A stretch of DNA of 64,000 nt from Deltaproteobacteria bacterium (GTDB taxonomy: Bacteria; Myxococcota_A; UBA9160; UBA4427), in the NCBI GenBank assembly GCA_029261855.1, contig JAJDAN010000054.1:1-64000 (forward strand), in the 5' to 3' direction. Numbering within the stretch: position 1 is the stretch's first letter; each line of letters starts with the position of its first letter. The notes beneath the pieces were generated by a model. The model made no database searches, was not told the DNA's origin, and was given only the letters and a program-made list of their open reading frames with translations. Both the position numbers and the translations under genes were made by a program. Below, piece by piece: positions 8,435-17,939 of this stretch.

Positions 8435-9832
8435 TCAGGCGCGGTCCGGGATCCAGCTCGAATGGAACCCGGAGACGACGCGCCGCGGAATGTGGATCTC
8501 CGCGAGCGGCTCCGCACCGACGTTCGCCGCGTCCAGGATGACCATGTAGCTCGTGTCCGTGTCCGGCTTCCAGACGAAGGTCATCAGATAGCCGTCGTCT
8601 TCGGCGCTGCCGCCCTCTCGCGGCACGAAGACCGATTCGCCCGGCTCGTGACCGGCGGGGAACTTGTGGACCTGCTTGGTCGCTCCGTTGCTCAGGTCGT
8701 ACTTGTTGACCTGGCCGCCCATGTTGCCACTGTCCGGATCGCCGCCCAGGGAGTAGCCGAAGCGGTTCCGATGTCCCTGAAGGCTCGCCGGGATACGCGG
8801 AAACTCGGACGCGTCGTCATCGAGGTAGCGCTCCTTGACCGAGCCGGAACTCATGCTGAGCCGCCACTCGTGGAGACGCGGCATGGCCTCGGGCGCCGTC
8901 GGCGCCGCCATGTCCATGGCGGACGAATCGCGCCAGATTTCGGGGACCCGCATGCCGTAGACCACCACCTCATCCCCGTCGTCGAAAGCATTGAGGGTGT
9001 GGAAGCAGTAGCAGGGGGCGACGTCGAACCACTTGACCTGGTCGTTGTTGCCCTCGCGAGGCATGACCCCGAAGCGCGCCGGGTAGTCGTCGCTCCAGCG
9101 AATGGGCATGCCGCCCTTCATCGCGAGCTCCATGTCGAAGATGGCAGGCAGGTCCATGAAGATGGTGTGGTTCCGGCTGGCCGCGAAGTCGTGCATCATC
9201 GTCGGGCCCGTGACCGCGATCTCGGTCGATTGAACCATGTTGCCCTGGGCGTCGACCCGAAAGTAGGTGAGGTACGGCGGGATCGGCGCGTAGCCGAAGG
9301 CCAGCATTTCCCCGGTGTCCGGACAGAACTTGGGATGTGCGGTGAAGGGGCCGGTGAGCTTCCCCCCGAAGGTGTGAGGCCCGACGGTGTCGAGTTCCTT
9401 GCTGAGCTCGTACGGGAAGGAGCCCTCCTCGAGCGCCAGGATCTTCCCGCCGTGGCCGATGATGTGGGTGTTCGCGGCCGACACGGAGTAGTCGAAGGTG
9501 AGCTTCTCCTTGTCGATCGCCAGCGTCAGTCGATCGACGCCCGGATGCTCGAACATGGGGGTGCGCACGTAGCGGTTCCGGTACCAGCTCGCCTTGCCGT
9601 CCTCGAGTTCGACCCCGTGAAGCATGCCGTCACCGATGAACCAGTGCTCGGTGTAGCCGGTCTGGGGATTGGCGGTGTTGCGGAAGTAGCGGCCGTTGAG
9701 CTCGCGCGGGATCTCGCCCTTCACCTCGAGGTCGGTCAGCGTGGCCTCGTCGAAGACGGGCTTGCGGCTGCCGATGAGGTGCCAGGGTGCGTCGGGACCC
9801 TGGCCCCGGGGATCGAGTGCGCCGCTGCTCAT
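8435..9832 (-). CDS. Carotenoid oxygenase family protein
   Basis: 465 residues from the ATG at 9832 behind GAGGAG. It has the seven-bladed propeller layout of carotenoid cleavage oxygenases. The four Fe(II)-binding His are placed as in the family: AHPKFCP (H166), MMHDFAASRNH (H214), CFHTLNAF (H278) and SGFHSSW (H457). The N-terminal RYFRNTANPQTG and HWFIGDGMLHG are also family blocks. Members cleave carotenoids, stilbenes or lignin-derived double bonds with O2; the substrate is not predictable here. The enzyme should be cytosolic or membrane-associated, as no signal peptide is seen. It converges with the cytochrome operon, and the DUF2332 gene is divergent from it. Confidence 0.9.
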   Translation of the reverse strand: MSSGALDPRGQGPDAPWHLIGSRKPVFDEATLTDLEVKGEIPRELNGRYFRNTANPQTGYTEHWFIGDGMLHGVELEDGKASWYRNRYVRTPMFEHPGVDRLTLAIDKEKLTFDYSVSAANTHIIGHGGKILALEEGSFPYELSKELDTVGPHTFGGKLTGPFTAHPKFCPDTGEMLAFGYAPIPPYLTYFRVDAQGNMVQSTEIAVTGPTMMHDFAASRNHTIFMDLPAIFDMELAMKGGMPIRWSDDYPARFGVMPREGNNDQVKWFDVAPCYCFHTLNAFDDGDEVVVYGMRVPEIWRDSSAMDMAAPTAPEAMPRLHEWRLSMSSGSVKERYLDDDASEFPRIPASLQGHRNRFGYSLGGDPDSGNMGGQVNKYDLSNGATKQVHKFPAGHEPGESVFVPREGGSAEDDGYLMTFVWKPDTDTSYMVILDAANVGAEPLAEIHIPRRVVSGFHSSWIPDRA

Positions 9833-9944
9833 GAGGACTCCTCGTCTCGCGTGCCCGAGATGCGGCGGGCAACGCTTCCAGTGGGCCCGGACTCTAACAT
9901 TCTCCTTCTCGCCAAGACCAGCGAGGTCGGTCCATACTCCGGGA

Positions 9945-11009
9945 GTGGACCTCGATCGCACCCTGACCTCCTTCCGTTTGCAGGAGGGATTCTGCGCCTA
10001 CCTGGGCTCGCCCCTGTACAGCGCGCTGCTGGGACACGCGCGGGCCGACATCGAGGCCCGAGGCGCCGTGTGGGACCTGATACGCGACTTCGAAGGCGAT
10101 CCCTTGCGCGGCTTCCTTGCCCTTCGGGTTCTCGGTGCCGTGCACGAACAGGTGCTGGCCGGACGCGCGCCAGCGCTTGCGCGCTTCTATCCAACCGCCG
10201 GAGGGTGCGCGGACGCGGACGCGGACGCCGCATGGCCGCACTTCCGGGACGTGATCGAGAAGGAGCGCACGCGCATGCGCCCCCGACTCGAACGCTTCCC
10301 CCAGACCAACGAGGTGCGGCGCTGCGCGGGGCTGCTGGGAGGCTTCCTTCTCGTCGCGCAACAGACGGGGCTGCCGCTTCGCCTGCTCGAGATCGGTTGC
10401 AGCGCGGGGCTGAATCTACAGTGGAGCCAGTTCCGATATGACCTCGGCGCCTGGACGTGGGGAGACGCCGCCTCCCCTGTCGCGATTTCGACGGAATGGA
10501 ACGGCGATGACCCCGGTCTTGGCGATGTCCGCGTCGAAGTCCGCGAGCGCAGTGGTTGCGACATCGCCCCTCGGGCCATCGACGACGACGAGGGTGTCCG
10601 GGATCTCGAGTGCTTCGTCTGGGCCGACCAGCCGGAACGCTTGACGCAGCTCCGCGCCGCCGTCGAGGTGGCGCGCCGAGATCCGCCGGACGTGCGGGAA
10701 GCCCGCGCCGGCGACTGGCTTCCCGACCGGCTGTCCGAGGCGCGAGCGGACGTCTGCACGGTCGTCTACCACTCGTCGGTCTGGGCGTACGTGCCGAGTG
10801 ACGAGCAGCGCACGGTGCGGGAGGCGATCGAGTCCCACGGCGCGGAGGCCACATCCGCACGGCCACTGGCGTGGCTGCGCGCGGAAGCTTCCCCGGACGG
10901 AAGCCAGATAGAGCTCCGCCTTCGTGTCTGGCCGGACGGTCGGGAGCTTCTGCTCGGCGAAGGACACGCGCACGGCCGGAGTGTCAGCTGGCACCCCCGC
11001 GTCGCCTAG
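9945..11009 (+). CDS. DUF2332 family protein
   Basis: 354 residues from the GTG at 9945. The sequence matches the DUF2332 pattern: N-terminal helical part (FCAYLGSPLYSALLGHAR), then NEVRRCAGLLGGFLLVA, LRLLEIGCSAGLNLQWSQFRY, reminiscent of a SAM-methyltransferase glycine loop, and C-terminal TVVYHSSVWAYVP with EGHAHGRSVSW. The function is not established; a Rossmann-like nucleotide- or SAM-binding fold is inferred from the EIGCSAGLN loop. No strong ribosome site precedes the GTG, and an earlier start is possible but would overlap the divergent carotenoid oxygenase gene. Its TAG stop is embedded in repeat copy B. Confidence 0.78.
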   Translation: MDLDRTLTSFRLQEGFCAYLGSPLYSALLGHARADIEARGAVWDLIRDFEGDPLRGFLALRVLGAVHEQVLAGRAPALARFYPTAGGCADADADAAWPHFRDVIEKERTRMRPRLERFPQTNEVRRCAGLLGGFLLVAQQTGLPLRLLEIGCSAGLNLQWSQFRYDLGAWTWGDAASPVAISTEWNGDDPGLGDVRVEVRERSGCDIAPRAIDDDEGVRDLECFVWADQPERLTQLRAAVEVARRDPPDVREARAGDWLPDRLSEARADVCTVVYHSSVWAYVPSDEQRTVREAIESHGAEATSARPLAWLRAEASPDGSQIELRLRVWPDGRELLLGEGHAHGRSVSWHPRVA

Positions 11010-11074
11010 GAGGCCGACCCAAGACGGGGTCTTGGAACGTCGGCTCCGTCGCAGCCTACGGCTTCGCCAGCTAG
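11007..11074. repeat. Stop-anchored intergenic repeat, copy B
   Basis: 68 bp filling exactly the space between two convergent genes. It begins with the TAG stop of the DUF2332 gene (TAGGAGGCCGACCCAAGAC) and ends with CTAG, whose complement is the TAG stop of the minus-strand gene. It carries the same CCAAGAC-GGG-GTCTTGG hairpin as copy A and differs mainly by a short internal deletion that removes AAGCGAA. Confidence 0.88.
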
Positions 11075-11859
11075 CCGAACGCACCGGGAAGGCGCGGGTG
11101 CGGCCGAGCCCATGCGATGCAGCCGGTGGCTGCGAGCAGTAGCGCGAGGAGGATGGCGCCGGTCATCGGCAACGCGGGAATGGGAACGGCAGCGGCCAGC
11201 TCGCTCAAGCGCAGGTCGCCACCCTTCGCGTAGAAGTCGTACGGACCGAAGCACTGGCCTCCGTCGCAGGCGGTCTGGGTCTCGGACCCGACGAGATTGA
11301 CCCGGCCCGTCGCCGGGTCGTAGGCCGAGCCCGGAACCGGAATGCAGATCTGCCCGCAAAACTGCGGTGCGACCGCGCACAAGGCATCGACCTGGGCCTG
11401 GGAGGTGCAGATGAAGGGGTCGACGTTGGGCCCGACGTAGGCAATGACGGCGGCCGTATCGAGCGCTTTCTGGGTGAACGACAACCCGAGGTTCCCGCTC
11501 TCGACCGCGCCCGACGCGGGCAGGCTCGTCGCGCCCAGCGTCGCGACGTCGATGTGGATCACGATCGCATCGAACGATCCCGGCACGGGCTCCCAGCTGC
11601 CGCCGGACCACATCTCCACGTGGGTCGCCGCGGAGATCGTGAGCGTCCCCGTCGTGCCGTCAGACGACCAGCTCGCCGTTCGCTGGGGGCCGAAGATCTC
11701 GCCGATCGCGTTCGGCGCCGGTGAGCTCTCGACCTCGAACCCGATGCTGCGCGGTGTCGTGTCCTGGACGTCGAGGGGCGTTTGCGCGCCGGCGAGGCCC
11801 GGTGCCACCCAGGCGACGAAGACTGCAGACAAGGCGGCGATCCGGGCGATTCGAAGCAT
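11071..11859 (-). CDS. Secreted protein with C-terminal sorting/anchor signal
   Basis: 262 residues. It has a clear signal peptide (MLRIARIAALSAVFVAWVAPGLAGA) and a beta-rich body with a cysteine-containing insert (ICTSQAQVDALCAVAPQFCGQICIP, then CDGGQCFG). The tripartite C-terminus is a short motif PALPMTG, a hydrophobic segment (AILLALLLAATGCIAW) and a basic tail ARPHPR. The layout is that of an exosortase/rhombosortase-type tag, although LPMTG also fits the sortase LPxTG consensus. No enzyme motif is seen. It is convergent with the DUF2332 gene through repeat copy B. Surface location is likely, function unknown. Confidence 0.72.
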   Translation of the reverse strand: MLRIARIAALSAVFVAWVAPGLAGAQTPLDVQDTTPRSIGFEVESSPAPNAIGEIFGPQRTASWSSDGTTGTLTISAATHVEMWSGGSWEPVPGSFDAIVIHIDVATLGATSLPASGAVESGNLGLSFTQKALDTAAVIAYVGPNVDPFICTSQAQVDALCAVAPQFCGQICIPVPGSAYDPATGRVNLVGSETQTACDGGQCFGPYDFYAKGGDLRLSELAAAVPIPALPMTGAILLALLLAATGCIAWARPHPRLPGAFG

Positions 11860-12096
11860 CGGGCACCTCCACTACTGCATGCGACATTCGACCACAGGCG
11901 CCGCTGGGGGTCAAAAACCGCTGGCTTCGATGTCTTCCGTCCAAACCTGTCGTAGCTCGCGCGGGATCGAAGCGTCGGGCATGCCCCTCCTGGCACACAA
12001 GGCCGTTTCGCGCCCGACCGCGACCGACTCTCTGATAGGATGCCTCGACCAAGGGTGCGCCTGTGGGCGCGGGGGGCGCGAGTTCGGAGTGACGCG

Positions 12097-15000
12097 ATGA
12101 GTGCCTTCTTCGAAGCCGTCGAGAGAGCCCGGCGGCTCCTCGAGGACCGTGGACGCGTCTCTCTGCGCGGCCTGCGGAGGGATCTGGAGATCGACGAGGA
12201 GACCCTCGACGATCTCGCCGAGGAACTCGTCGAAGGGCTCCAGGTCGCTCGGCGCGAGGGCGCCGCCCTCGTCTGGCGAAGCGACGCCCAGGCGCGCGTG
12301 GTGAGCGGGGTCCGGGTCGCGGCGCACGAGAGCGAGCGACGTCAGCTGGTCGTCGTGTTCTGCGACATGGTGGGCTCGACCGAGCTCGCACAGCGCATCG
12401 ATCCCGAGGAGCTTCGGCAGGTCCTGCACGACTATCGGGAGGTGTGCGTCGAGGCCGTCGAGCACTTCGGTGGGCACGTTGCGCAGTACCTGGGCGACGG
12501 CGTGCTCGTCTACTTCGGCTATCCCCGCGCCCTGGAAGACCAGGCCGATCGCGCGATCCGCTGCGCACTCGAGATCCAGCGCCAGCTCGGAGAGCGCCAG
12601 CTGGATGCGCGCATCGGCATCCACAGTGGACTCGTGGTCGTGGACCCCGAAGCCGAGGGCGAGGACGCACTGGCGCTCGGCCCCACGGTGAACGTCGCCG
12701 CGCGAATCCAGGGGATCGCGCATTCGGGCAGCGTGGTCGTCAGCGACGAGACGCTCTCACTTTGCCGCAGCTCCTTCCAGGCGCGCAGCCTGGGCGAGAC
12801 ACCCGTCCGCGGCCTCGACCATCCGATGGTCCTCCACGAGGTCGAACGCGTCGTCGGCGCCCAGGCCCTGAGCGACGTGGACGACGGCCGGCCCATGCTG
12901 GGGCGCGACCGCGAGCTGGCCTTCCTGCTCGATCGCTGGAGCGACCTCGTCGCCCATCGGGGCCACGTCGTGCTGGTGCGCGGGGAGCCCGGGATCGGCA
13001 AGTCCCGACTCATCCGATCGTTCCGCGATGCGCTGGGCGACCGCGACTGTCTCTGGCTCACGACCCAGTGCTCGCCCTTCGCGCAAGGCAGCGCCTTCCA
13101 ACCCATCGTGGATCTGCTGGTGTCGCAGTTCGGCATCGCCGATCTCGAACCCGCGGCCGCCACGGAGCGAATCGTCGAGCGGGTATCGGCCATCCCCGGG
13201 CTCGATGACGTCATCCCCTACCTGCTGGCCCTGCTCGGCCTGCCCTCGACGCCCGATCACCCGCCGCCGCAGATCACCCCCGACGAGCAGCGCGAGCGAA
13301 CACTCTCCTCGCTGGTGCGCCTCAACTCCGCCGTCGCTCAGCAGCGACCTCTGGTGATCGTCGCCGAGGACCTCCACTGGGCCGACCCGTCCACCCTCGA
13401 GTACGTGGGTCGTCTGGCGGAAGCCGTCGAAGCCAGTCCCGTGTTGATCGCCCTGACCTGTCGTCCCGAATTCCGACCTGCCTGGAGCAACGACCGCATC
13501 TCGGAGATCTCGCTTGCGCGACTGTCGGCCGAGGCCACGCGCGAGCTCATCCACAATTCGATGGGGCGCACGCTCCCCGCGACGGCCGTGGCCGAGCTCG
13601 AGCGCCGCTCGGACGGCGTTCCTCTCTACATCGAAGAGCTCGTTGCCGGGCTGATGAGCACCCTCGATCTGGGCGACCCGGGACGGGTCGACGAATCAGA
13701 CGTGCAGATCCGGGCCCTCTCGATCCCGGCTTCGCTGCAGGACGCCTTGATGGCACGCCTGGACCGACTGGGAGCGTCGAAGCGAGTGGCCCAGCAGGCG
13801 GCCATCATTGGCCGGGAGTTCTCCCATGCGCTCATCGCGGCGGTAGTCGAGCTGGACCCGCAGACCCTCGAGCGCGCGCTGGACCAGCTGGTCGACGCGC
13901 AGATCCTGCACCGCAGCGGCAGGCCTCCGCATGCCAGCTACAGCTTCCGCCACGCGCTGATCCAGGCCACGGCCTACGAGTCCCAGCTGCGATCCAGTCG
14001 CAAGACCTCACACGCCCGGGTAGCGGCCGTCCTCGAGGAGCACTTCCCGCGCCGGGTGGAGGTCGAGCCCGAGCTGATGGCGCGTCACTGCGCGGCGGGC
14101 GATCTCCACGACGCCGCGGTCGGCCACTCCGTGCGGGCTGCGGAGCTCGCGAAGTCGCGCTTCGCGAACGAAGAGGCGTCCGAGCACTTCCGTCTGGCCC
14201 TCGAGGCCCTGGGGCAGCTGCCCGAGAGCGACGAGCGCAACCAGCAGGAAATCGGCATTCGCATTGCCCACGGCCAGGCCCTGGTTGCCCTGCTCGGATC
14301 CGAGGTTCCGCAGGTCCGGAGCAACTACTCGCGGATCGAAGCGCTCTGCGACGCGCTCGAGGAGGGGCTCGCGCAAGTGCCGGCGCTGATCGCGCTTGCG
14401 GAGTTCGAGATGGTCGCGGGCGGCGATCCCCGGGCCGGCAGCGCCTACGCGGAGCGGGTCGCGGCTCTCGGCCGGCGCTTCGATGTCCCGCAGCTGCTGG
14501 TGGCCGGCAACGTGATCATCGCGAGTGCCGCGCTGGCGGGACTCGACGTCCGCGAGGCAGAGCCCCTGCTTCGCGAGCTGCTCGAGATCGCGAAGACGGT
14601 CCCGTTCCCGCCCCCGGTGACACCCTACGACACGGACGTCGTCGCCCTGGCGTACGGCGTTCATGTGCTCGCCATCGCAGGCATGGGCAAACCCGATCAG
14701 GCGATGGCGGCAACCGCCCCCATGGAAGCCTATCTGCAGACCCTGGATCATCCCCACAGTCACGGCCTCGCCCTCGCGAGCGTCGTCGGCGCCGGCTACG
14801 TGCTGCTCGACGCCGACCTGTGCGAGCAGACCGGGAACCGCATCCTCGCTCTTCTCGAAGGCAACGGCTTCCACACCACCGAGTCGGTCGCGCTGGTACT
14901 GCGGGGCTGGGGTCGCGCCCAGCTGGGCGAGATCGACCGCGCCGTCGCAGATGTCGAACGCGGACTCGCCGTGCAGGCTTCGCTGGGATACATGGCGGCC

Positions 15001-15399
15001 GGCGGCTACTACCAGGTGGCGGCGGCGGACGTCCACCGACTGGCCAAGAACCACGACCGCGCCAGGGAGCTGCTCGAAGTGGCTGCCGCCGGTGCCGGGC
15101 GCTACGAGGTCGTCGCGATGACGCGCTCCTACGTCCTCGGGATGCTCGAACTCGAGGACGGCCGCCTCGACACCGCTGAGCAGCATCTCGAGCAAGCCTA
15201 CGCGCTCGCGGCAACGAGCGAAAATCGCTGGCAGCAGCTCCACTACGCCACGCAGCTGGCCCGTGTCGCCGCGCGGACGGGAGACGTGGGCGAAGCGAGA
15301 GAGCGGCTGGAAGAGAGCTACGGCGAGATCCACGAGGGGCTGGAGCGCCGCGTGCCCCGTGAAGCCAAAACCATGCTCGATGCACTCGCACGATCCTGA
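12097..15399 (+). CDS. Class III adenylate/guanylate cyclase fused to AAA ATPase and TPR-like region
   Basis: 1100 residues from the ATG at 12097, with GGAG 7 nt upstream. In order: a short helical N-terminal segment; a class III cyclase domain (about 80-260) with metal-binding Asp in VVFCDMVGST (D90) and in YLGDGVLVYFGYP (D134); an AAA/STAND-type ATPase with Walker A GEPGIGKSR near 296 and Walker B LVIVAEDLHWADPS near 420; and a long C-terminal TPR-like helical region. Such fusions couple ligand or nucleotide sensing to cAMP/cGMP synthesis. The next gene starts 18 nt downstream, so transcription may be joint. A cNMP-binding protein and CRP-like sites occur elsewhere in the window. Confidence 0.9.
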   Translation: MSAFFEAVERARRLLEDRGRVSLRGLRRDLEIDEETLDDLAEELVEGLQVARREGAALVWRSDAQARVVSGVRVAAHESERRQLVVVFCDMVGSTELAQRIDPEELRQVLHDYREVCVEAVEHFGGHVAQYLGDGVLVYFGYPRALEDQADRAIRCALEIQRQLGERQLDARIGIHSGLVVVDPEAEGEDALALGPTVNVAARIQGIAHSGSVVVSDETLSLCRSSFQARSLGETPVRGLDHPMVLHEVERVVGAQALSDVDDGRPMLGRDRELAFLLDRWSDLVAHRGHVVLVRGEPGIGKSRLIRSFRDALGDRDCLWLTTQCSPFAQGSAFQPIVDLLVSQFGIADLEPAAATERIVERVSAIPGLDDVIPYLLALLGLPSTPDHPPPQITPDEQRERTLSSLVRLNSAVAQQRPLVIVAEDLHWADPSTLEYVGRLAEAVEASPVLIALTCRPEFRPAWSNDRISEISLARLSAEATRELIHNSMGRTLPATAVAELERRSDGVPLYIEELVAGLMSTLDLGDPGRVDESDVQIRALSIPASLQDALMARLDRLGASKRVAQQAAIIGREFSHALIAAVVELDPQTLERALDQLVDAQILHRSGRPPHASYSFRHALIQATAYESQLRSSRKTSHARVAAVLEEHFPRRVEVEPELMARHCAAGDLHDAAVGHSVRAAELAKSRFANEEASEHFRLALEALGQLPESDERNQQEIGIRIAHGQALVALLGSEVPQVRSNYSRIEALCDALEEGLAQVPALIALAEFEMVAGGDPRAGSAYAERVAALGRRFDVPQLLVAGNVIIASAALAGLDVREAEPLLRELLEIAKTVPFPPPVTPYDTDVVALAYGVHVLAIAGMGKPDQAMAATAPMEAYLQTLDHPHSHGLALASVVGAGYVLLDADLCEQTGNRILALLEGNGFHTTESVALVLRGWGRAQLGEIDRAVADVERGLAVQASLGYMAAGGYYQVAAADVHRLAKNHDRARELLEVAAAGAGRYEVVAMTRSYVLGMLELEDGRLDTAEQHLEQAYALAATSENRWQQLHYATQLARVAARTGDVGEARERLEESYGEIHEGLERRVPREAKTMLDALARS

Positions 15400-15417
15400 G
15401 ATACCTGAAAGGACGAC

Positions 15418-17409
15418 ATGACGAATCGACCGAGCCAACGAAGCGCTGGCGCAACGCGTGTCACGACCCCGGTCCTGATCGGCGCGTTGCTCGCCGCGAC
15501 CCTGACGCTCGGTGCCTGCGCGAGTCTCCGCCAGTTCATCTGGCCGAAGGCCGAAGCGCCGCCCTGCACGCCCCGCCACCATTCGAAGCTGCATCCCGTG
15601 ACCGACAAGGAGCAGGGCTTCCCCTATTTCGCAGCGGACACGTCCCGCGACGTTCCCACGGTGAACTTCCAGGTCTGTGACTCGATCGCTGTGGACCTCA
15701 ACGACGATGGCTATCCCGAGGTGATCGCGGCCGACCACATCCAGCCGGGCTTCGGCTACTTCGTCAACGAGCCCAAGGGCACGAAGTACGGGATGTTCAG
15801 GCAGGGCAAACACGTGAAGTTCCTTCACGGGCAGCCCTCTGCGGGGATCGCCGCCGAGGACTTCAACGGGGACGGCATCGTGGACGTCGTCAATTCGAAC
15901 CACCCGGGCACGGTGACGGTCCGCCTGAACAAGACGCGGGCCCAGTCGCGGACGTTCATCTTCCCCGGCATCGAGGACGCCGAGCTCAACGTCAAGCTCC
16001 ACGTCACTCACGGACGCGCGTTCGGATTGGCGGATCGTGAAGGCGGCGTGGTTGCGGCCGACTTCAACCTCGACGGCCGTCCCGACATCGCCACCGCAAA
16101 CCTGAGCCAGACCACGGATCACCACCGCGGGCTGTCGAAAGACTGCCCCCAGGGCGATCCCGTCGCAGAGCATCCGAACGGCGCCCGCTACAACACCGCG
16201 GTGCTGATGAACCGGACCGTCGAGGGCACCGACGACCTGCAGTTCTCGCAGGTCGACTACTTCCCCGTCAAAGGGCCCACCATCTCGATCACCAGCGCCG
16301 ACTTCAACGGGGACGGCCTTCCGGACCTGTTGACGGCAGATCCGTCCCTGTCGAGCGTCTCGATCCTCACGAACCGGACGCGCCGCGAACCCGGGGCGCC
16401 GGCCTGCTTCGAGGAGGCGCACAGACTGGAGATCCCGCCCGATGGCCTCCCGCAGGGCGCGGGCCCGACGAATACCGTCGCCGCCGACCTGAACGACGAC
16501 GGCAAACCCGACATCGCCAGCGCGAACTGGAACACCCGGACCGTCACCATCTGGATCAACACGACGCCTGCACTCAAAGACGGCGAGACCGGCGGCGTAC
16601 CTCGATTTTCCGAGCCACAGCGGGTCGAGACGGGGGGCACCCCCCCGCTCACCCTGCGAACCGGCGACTTCGACGGCGACAACATGAGCGACCTGGTGGT
16701 CTTCCCGCTATCGACGCTTTCGAACGCGGCCATGATCGTGCTTCGCAACGAGTCAGAACGCCGAGGCAAGACGGCCAACTTCGTGGCCGACGCCGTCTAC
16801 GCGATCCCGAGCAACGTGAAGGACCACCGCTTCCAGACCTACTTCACGGGGGCGGGCTTCGTCGAGGACTTCAATCAGGACGGCAAGCAGGACATCGGCG
16901 TGATCGTGGGCCGCGGCAGCATCCTGCTGCGGGCCATGAAGCCGGGCGACAACATCCTCGAGTACATCGATCCGGGCGTCCCGCTCTGGACGGTGCACCC
17001 CACCCTGCCCCACAAGAGCGGACTGCTGATCTACGAGCAGACCGACGAGCCGCCGCCCGACGCAGTCGTGTGCCGAGAACCCGAGTACGACGGGGAGGAG
17101 TTCTGCGCCGTGGCGAATTCGGTGCTGGGGAACCTGGCCACGGACGTCTACGAAGCCGGCCAGGCGAGCGCCGCGAAGAACCACTCCGACGGCAAGGTCC
17201 GGTCTGTGCAGGCAAAGCGTGCCGCCCGGCAGTTCCAGCGACTCGTCGACACGGCCCCGCCCGGTCTCCGGGACGACGTCGAGAACATGCAGCAGCACAT
17301 CGGGCACGCCGAGACCCGAGCGCTCGAAGACCCGTCCTGGGAAGCGCACGACGTCGAAGATTCGGTGGAGCGTGTCACCGACTACCTGATCGAGAACTGC
17401 AGCACCTGA
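15418..17409 (+). CDS. FG-GAP/VCBS repeat lipoprotein
   Basis: 663 residues. The signal peptide has a lipobox at TLGACAS (Cys about 35). The body carries repeated FG-GAP/VCBS calcium-binding blades: DLNDDGYPEVIAADH, DFNGDGIVDVVNSNH, DFNLDGRPDIATANL, DFNGDGLPDLLTADP, DLNDDGKPDIASANW, DFDGDNMSDLVVFP, DFNQDGKQDIGVIV. Together these suggest a seven-bladed propeller exposed on the envelope. The last 100 residues are helical and Cys-containing (CREPEYDGEEFCAVANS). GAAAGGA precedes the ATG. It directly follows the cyclase-AAA gene, making an envelope partner or target of that signalling protein plausible. The ligand is unknown. Confidence 0.85.
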   Translation: MTNRPSQRSAGATRVTTPVLIGALLAATLTLGACASLRQFIWPKAEAPPCTPRHHSKLHPVTDKEQGFPYFAADTSRDVPTVNFQVCDSIAVDLNDDGYPEVIAADHIQPGFGYFVNEPKGTKYGMFRQGKHVKFLHGQPSAGIAAEDFNGDGIVDVVNSNHPGTVTVRLNKTRAQSRTFIFPGIEDAELNVKLHVTHGRAFGLADREGGVVAADFNLDGRPDIATANLSQTTDHHRGLSKDCPQGDPVAEHPNGARYNTAVLMNRTVEGTDDLQFSQVDYFPVKGPTISITSADFNGDGLPDLLTADPSLSSVSILTNRTRREPGAPACFEEAHRLEIPPDGLPQGAGPTNTVAADLNDDGKPDIASANWNTRTVTIWINTTPALKDGETGGVPRFSEPQRVETGGTPPLTLRTGDFDGDNMSDLVVFPLSTLSNAAMIVLRNESERRGKTANFVADAVYAIPSNVKDHRFQTYFTGAGFVEDFNQDGKQDIGVIVGRGSILLRAMKPGDNILEYIDPGVPLWTVHPTLPHKSGLLIYEQTDEPPPDAVVCREPEYDGEEFCAVANSVLGNLATDVYEAGQASAAKNHSDGKVRSVQAKRAARQFQRLVDTAPPGLRDDVENMQQHIGHAETRALEDPSWEAHDVEDSVERVTDYLIENCST

Positions 17410-17454
17410 TCCCCGCGCCAAACGATCGCAACGAAGTGATCGAAAGGAGCCACC

Positions 17455-17919
17455 ATGAAGCTGAAATTCTCGCTCCGCACCCGCGTCGAGAGGCCGCTCG
17501 AAGAGGTCTTCCTGGCCTTCATCGACCCTGTGTACACGACGAAGGTCGACCCCCCGACGAAGAAGGCCAAACTGATTCACGGCCATGGCTTCGAGAAGGG
17601 AGCCGTCTGGGAACTGCTGATCGACGGCGGCATCGCCGGCAAGATCCACCAGAAGCGCACCTACCTCGAAGTCGACCCGCTGCGCTCGTTCAGCGTGAAG
17701 GTCGAGCAGAAGGGCCTGTGCGGGACCGATACCCAGCGCTTCGAAGTCCTCGAAGACGGCCGGGTCGAAGTCACCTGGCAGCCCGACTACCAGGTGACGG
17801 GCTTCATGGCGCTGCTCTTCCCGATCGTGAAGGGACAGGTCAAGAGCAAGGGCAAGCTCTGGATGAAGCGCATGAGGAAGTCGCTCGAGAGTGACAAGGA
17901 CGAGACCCCCGAAGCCTGA
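17455..17919 (+). CDS. SRPBCC/START-like ligand-binding protein
   Basis: 154 residues. The N-terminus MKLKFSLRTRVERPLEEVFLAFID has the beta-strand plus helix start typical of SRPBCC lipid-cavity proteins (DUF2505-like). The central strands and the C-terminal helix GQVKSKGKLWMKRMRKSLE complete the helix-grip pattern. No signal peptide is seen. AGGAG lies 6 nt before the ATG. It is 45 nt downstream of the FG-GAP lipoprotein gene in the same direction, so probably in one transcript with it. Function beyond binding a hydrophobic ligand cannot be told. Confidence 0.72.
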   Translation: MKLKFSLRTRVERPLEEVFLAFIDPVYTTKVDPPTKKAKLIHGHGFEKGAVWELLIDGGIAGKIHQKRTYLEVDPLRSFSVKVEQKGLCGTDTQRFEVLEDGRVEVTWQPDYQVTGFMALLFPIVKGQVKSKGKLWMKRMRKSLESDKDETPEA

Positions 17920-17939
17920 CCGGGTCCTGTGTCGTCGCT

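Noticed and set aside
8423-9944. Plus-strand open frame over the carotenoid oxygenase gene joined to the DUF2332 gene
   Set aside because: Only the part after 9945 has family resemblance; the upstream part is antisense to an enzyme with all four iron-binding His.
14008-16422. 804-codon minus-strand open frame antisense to the cyclase and FG-GAP genes
   Set aside because: It mirrors codon structure of the plus-strand genes, which carry clear domain motifs; high-GC antisense frames of this length are common.
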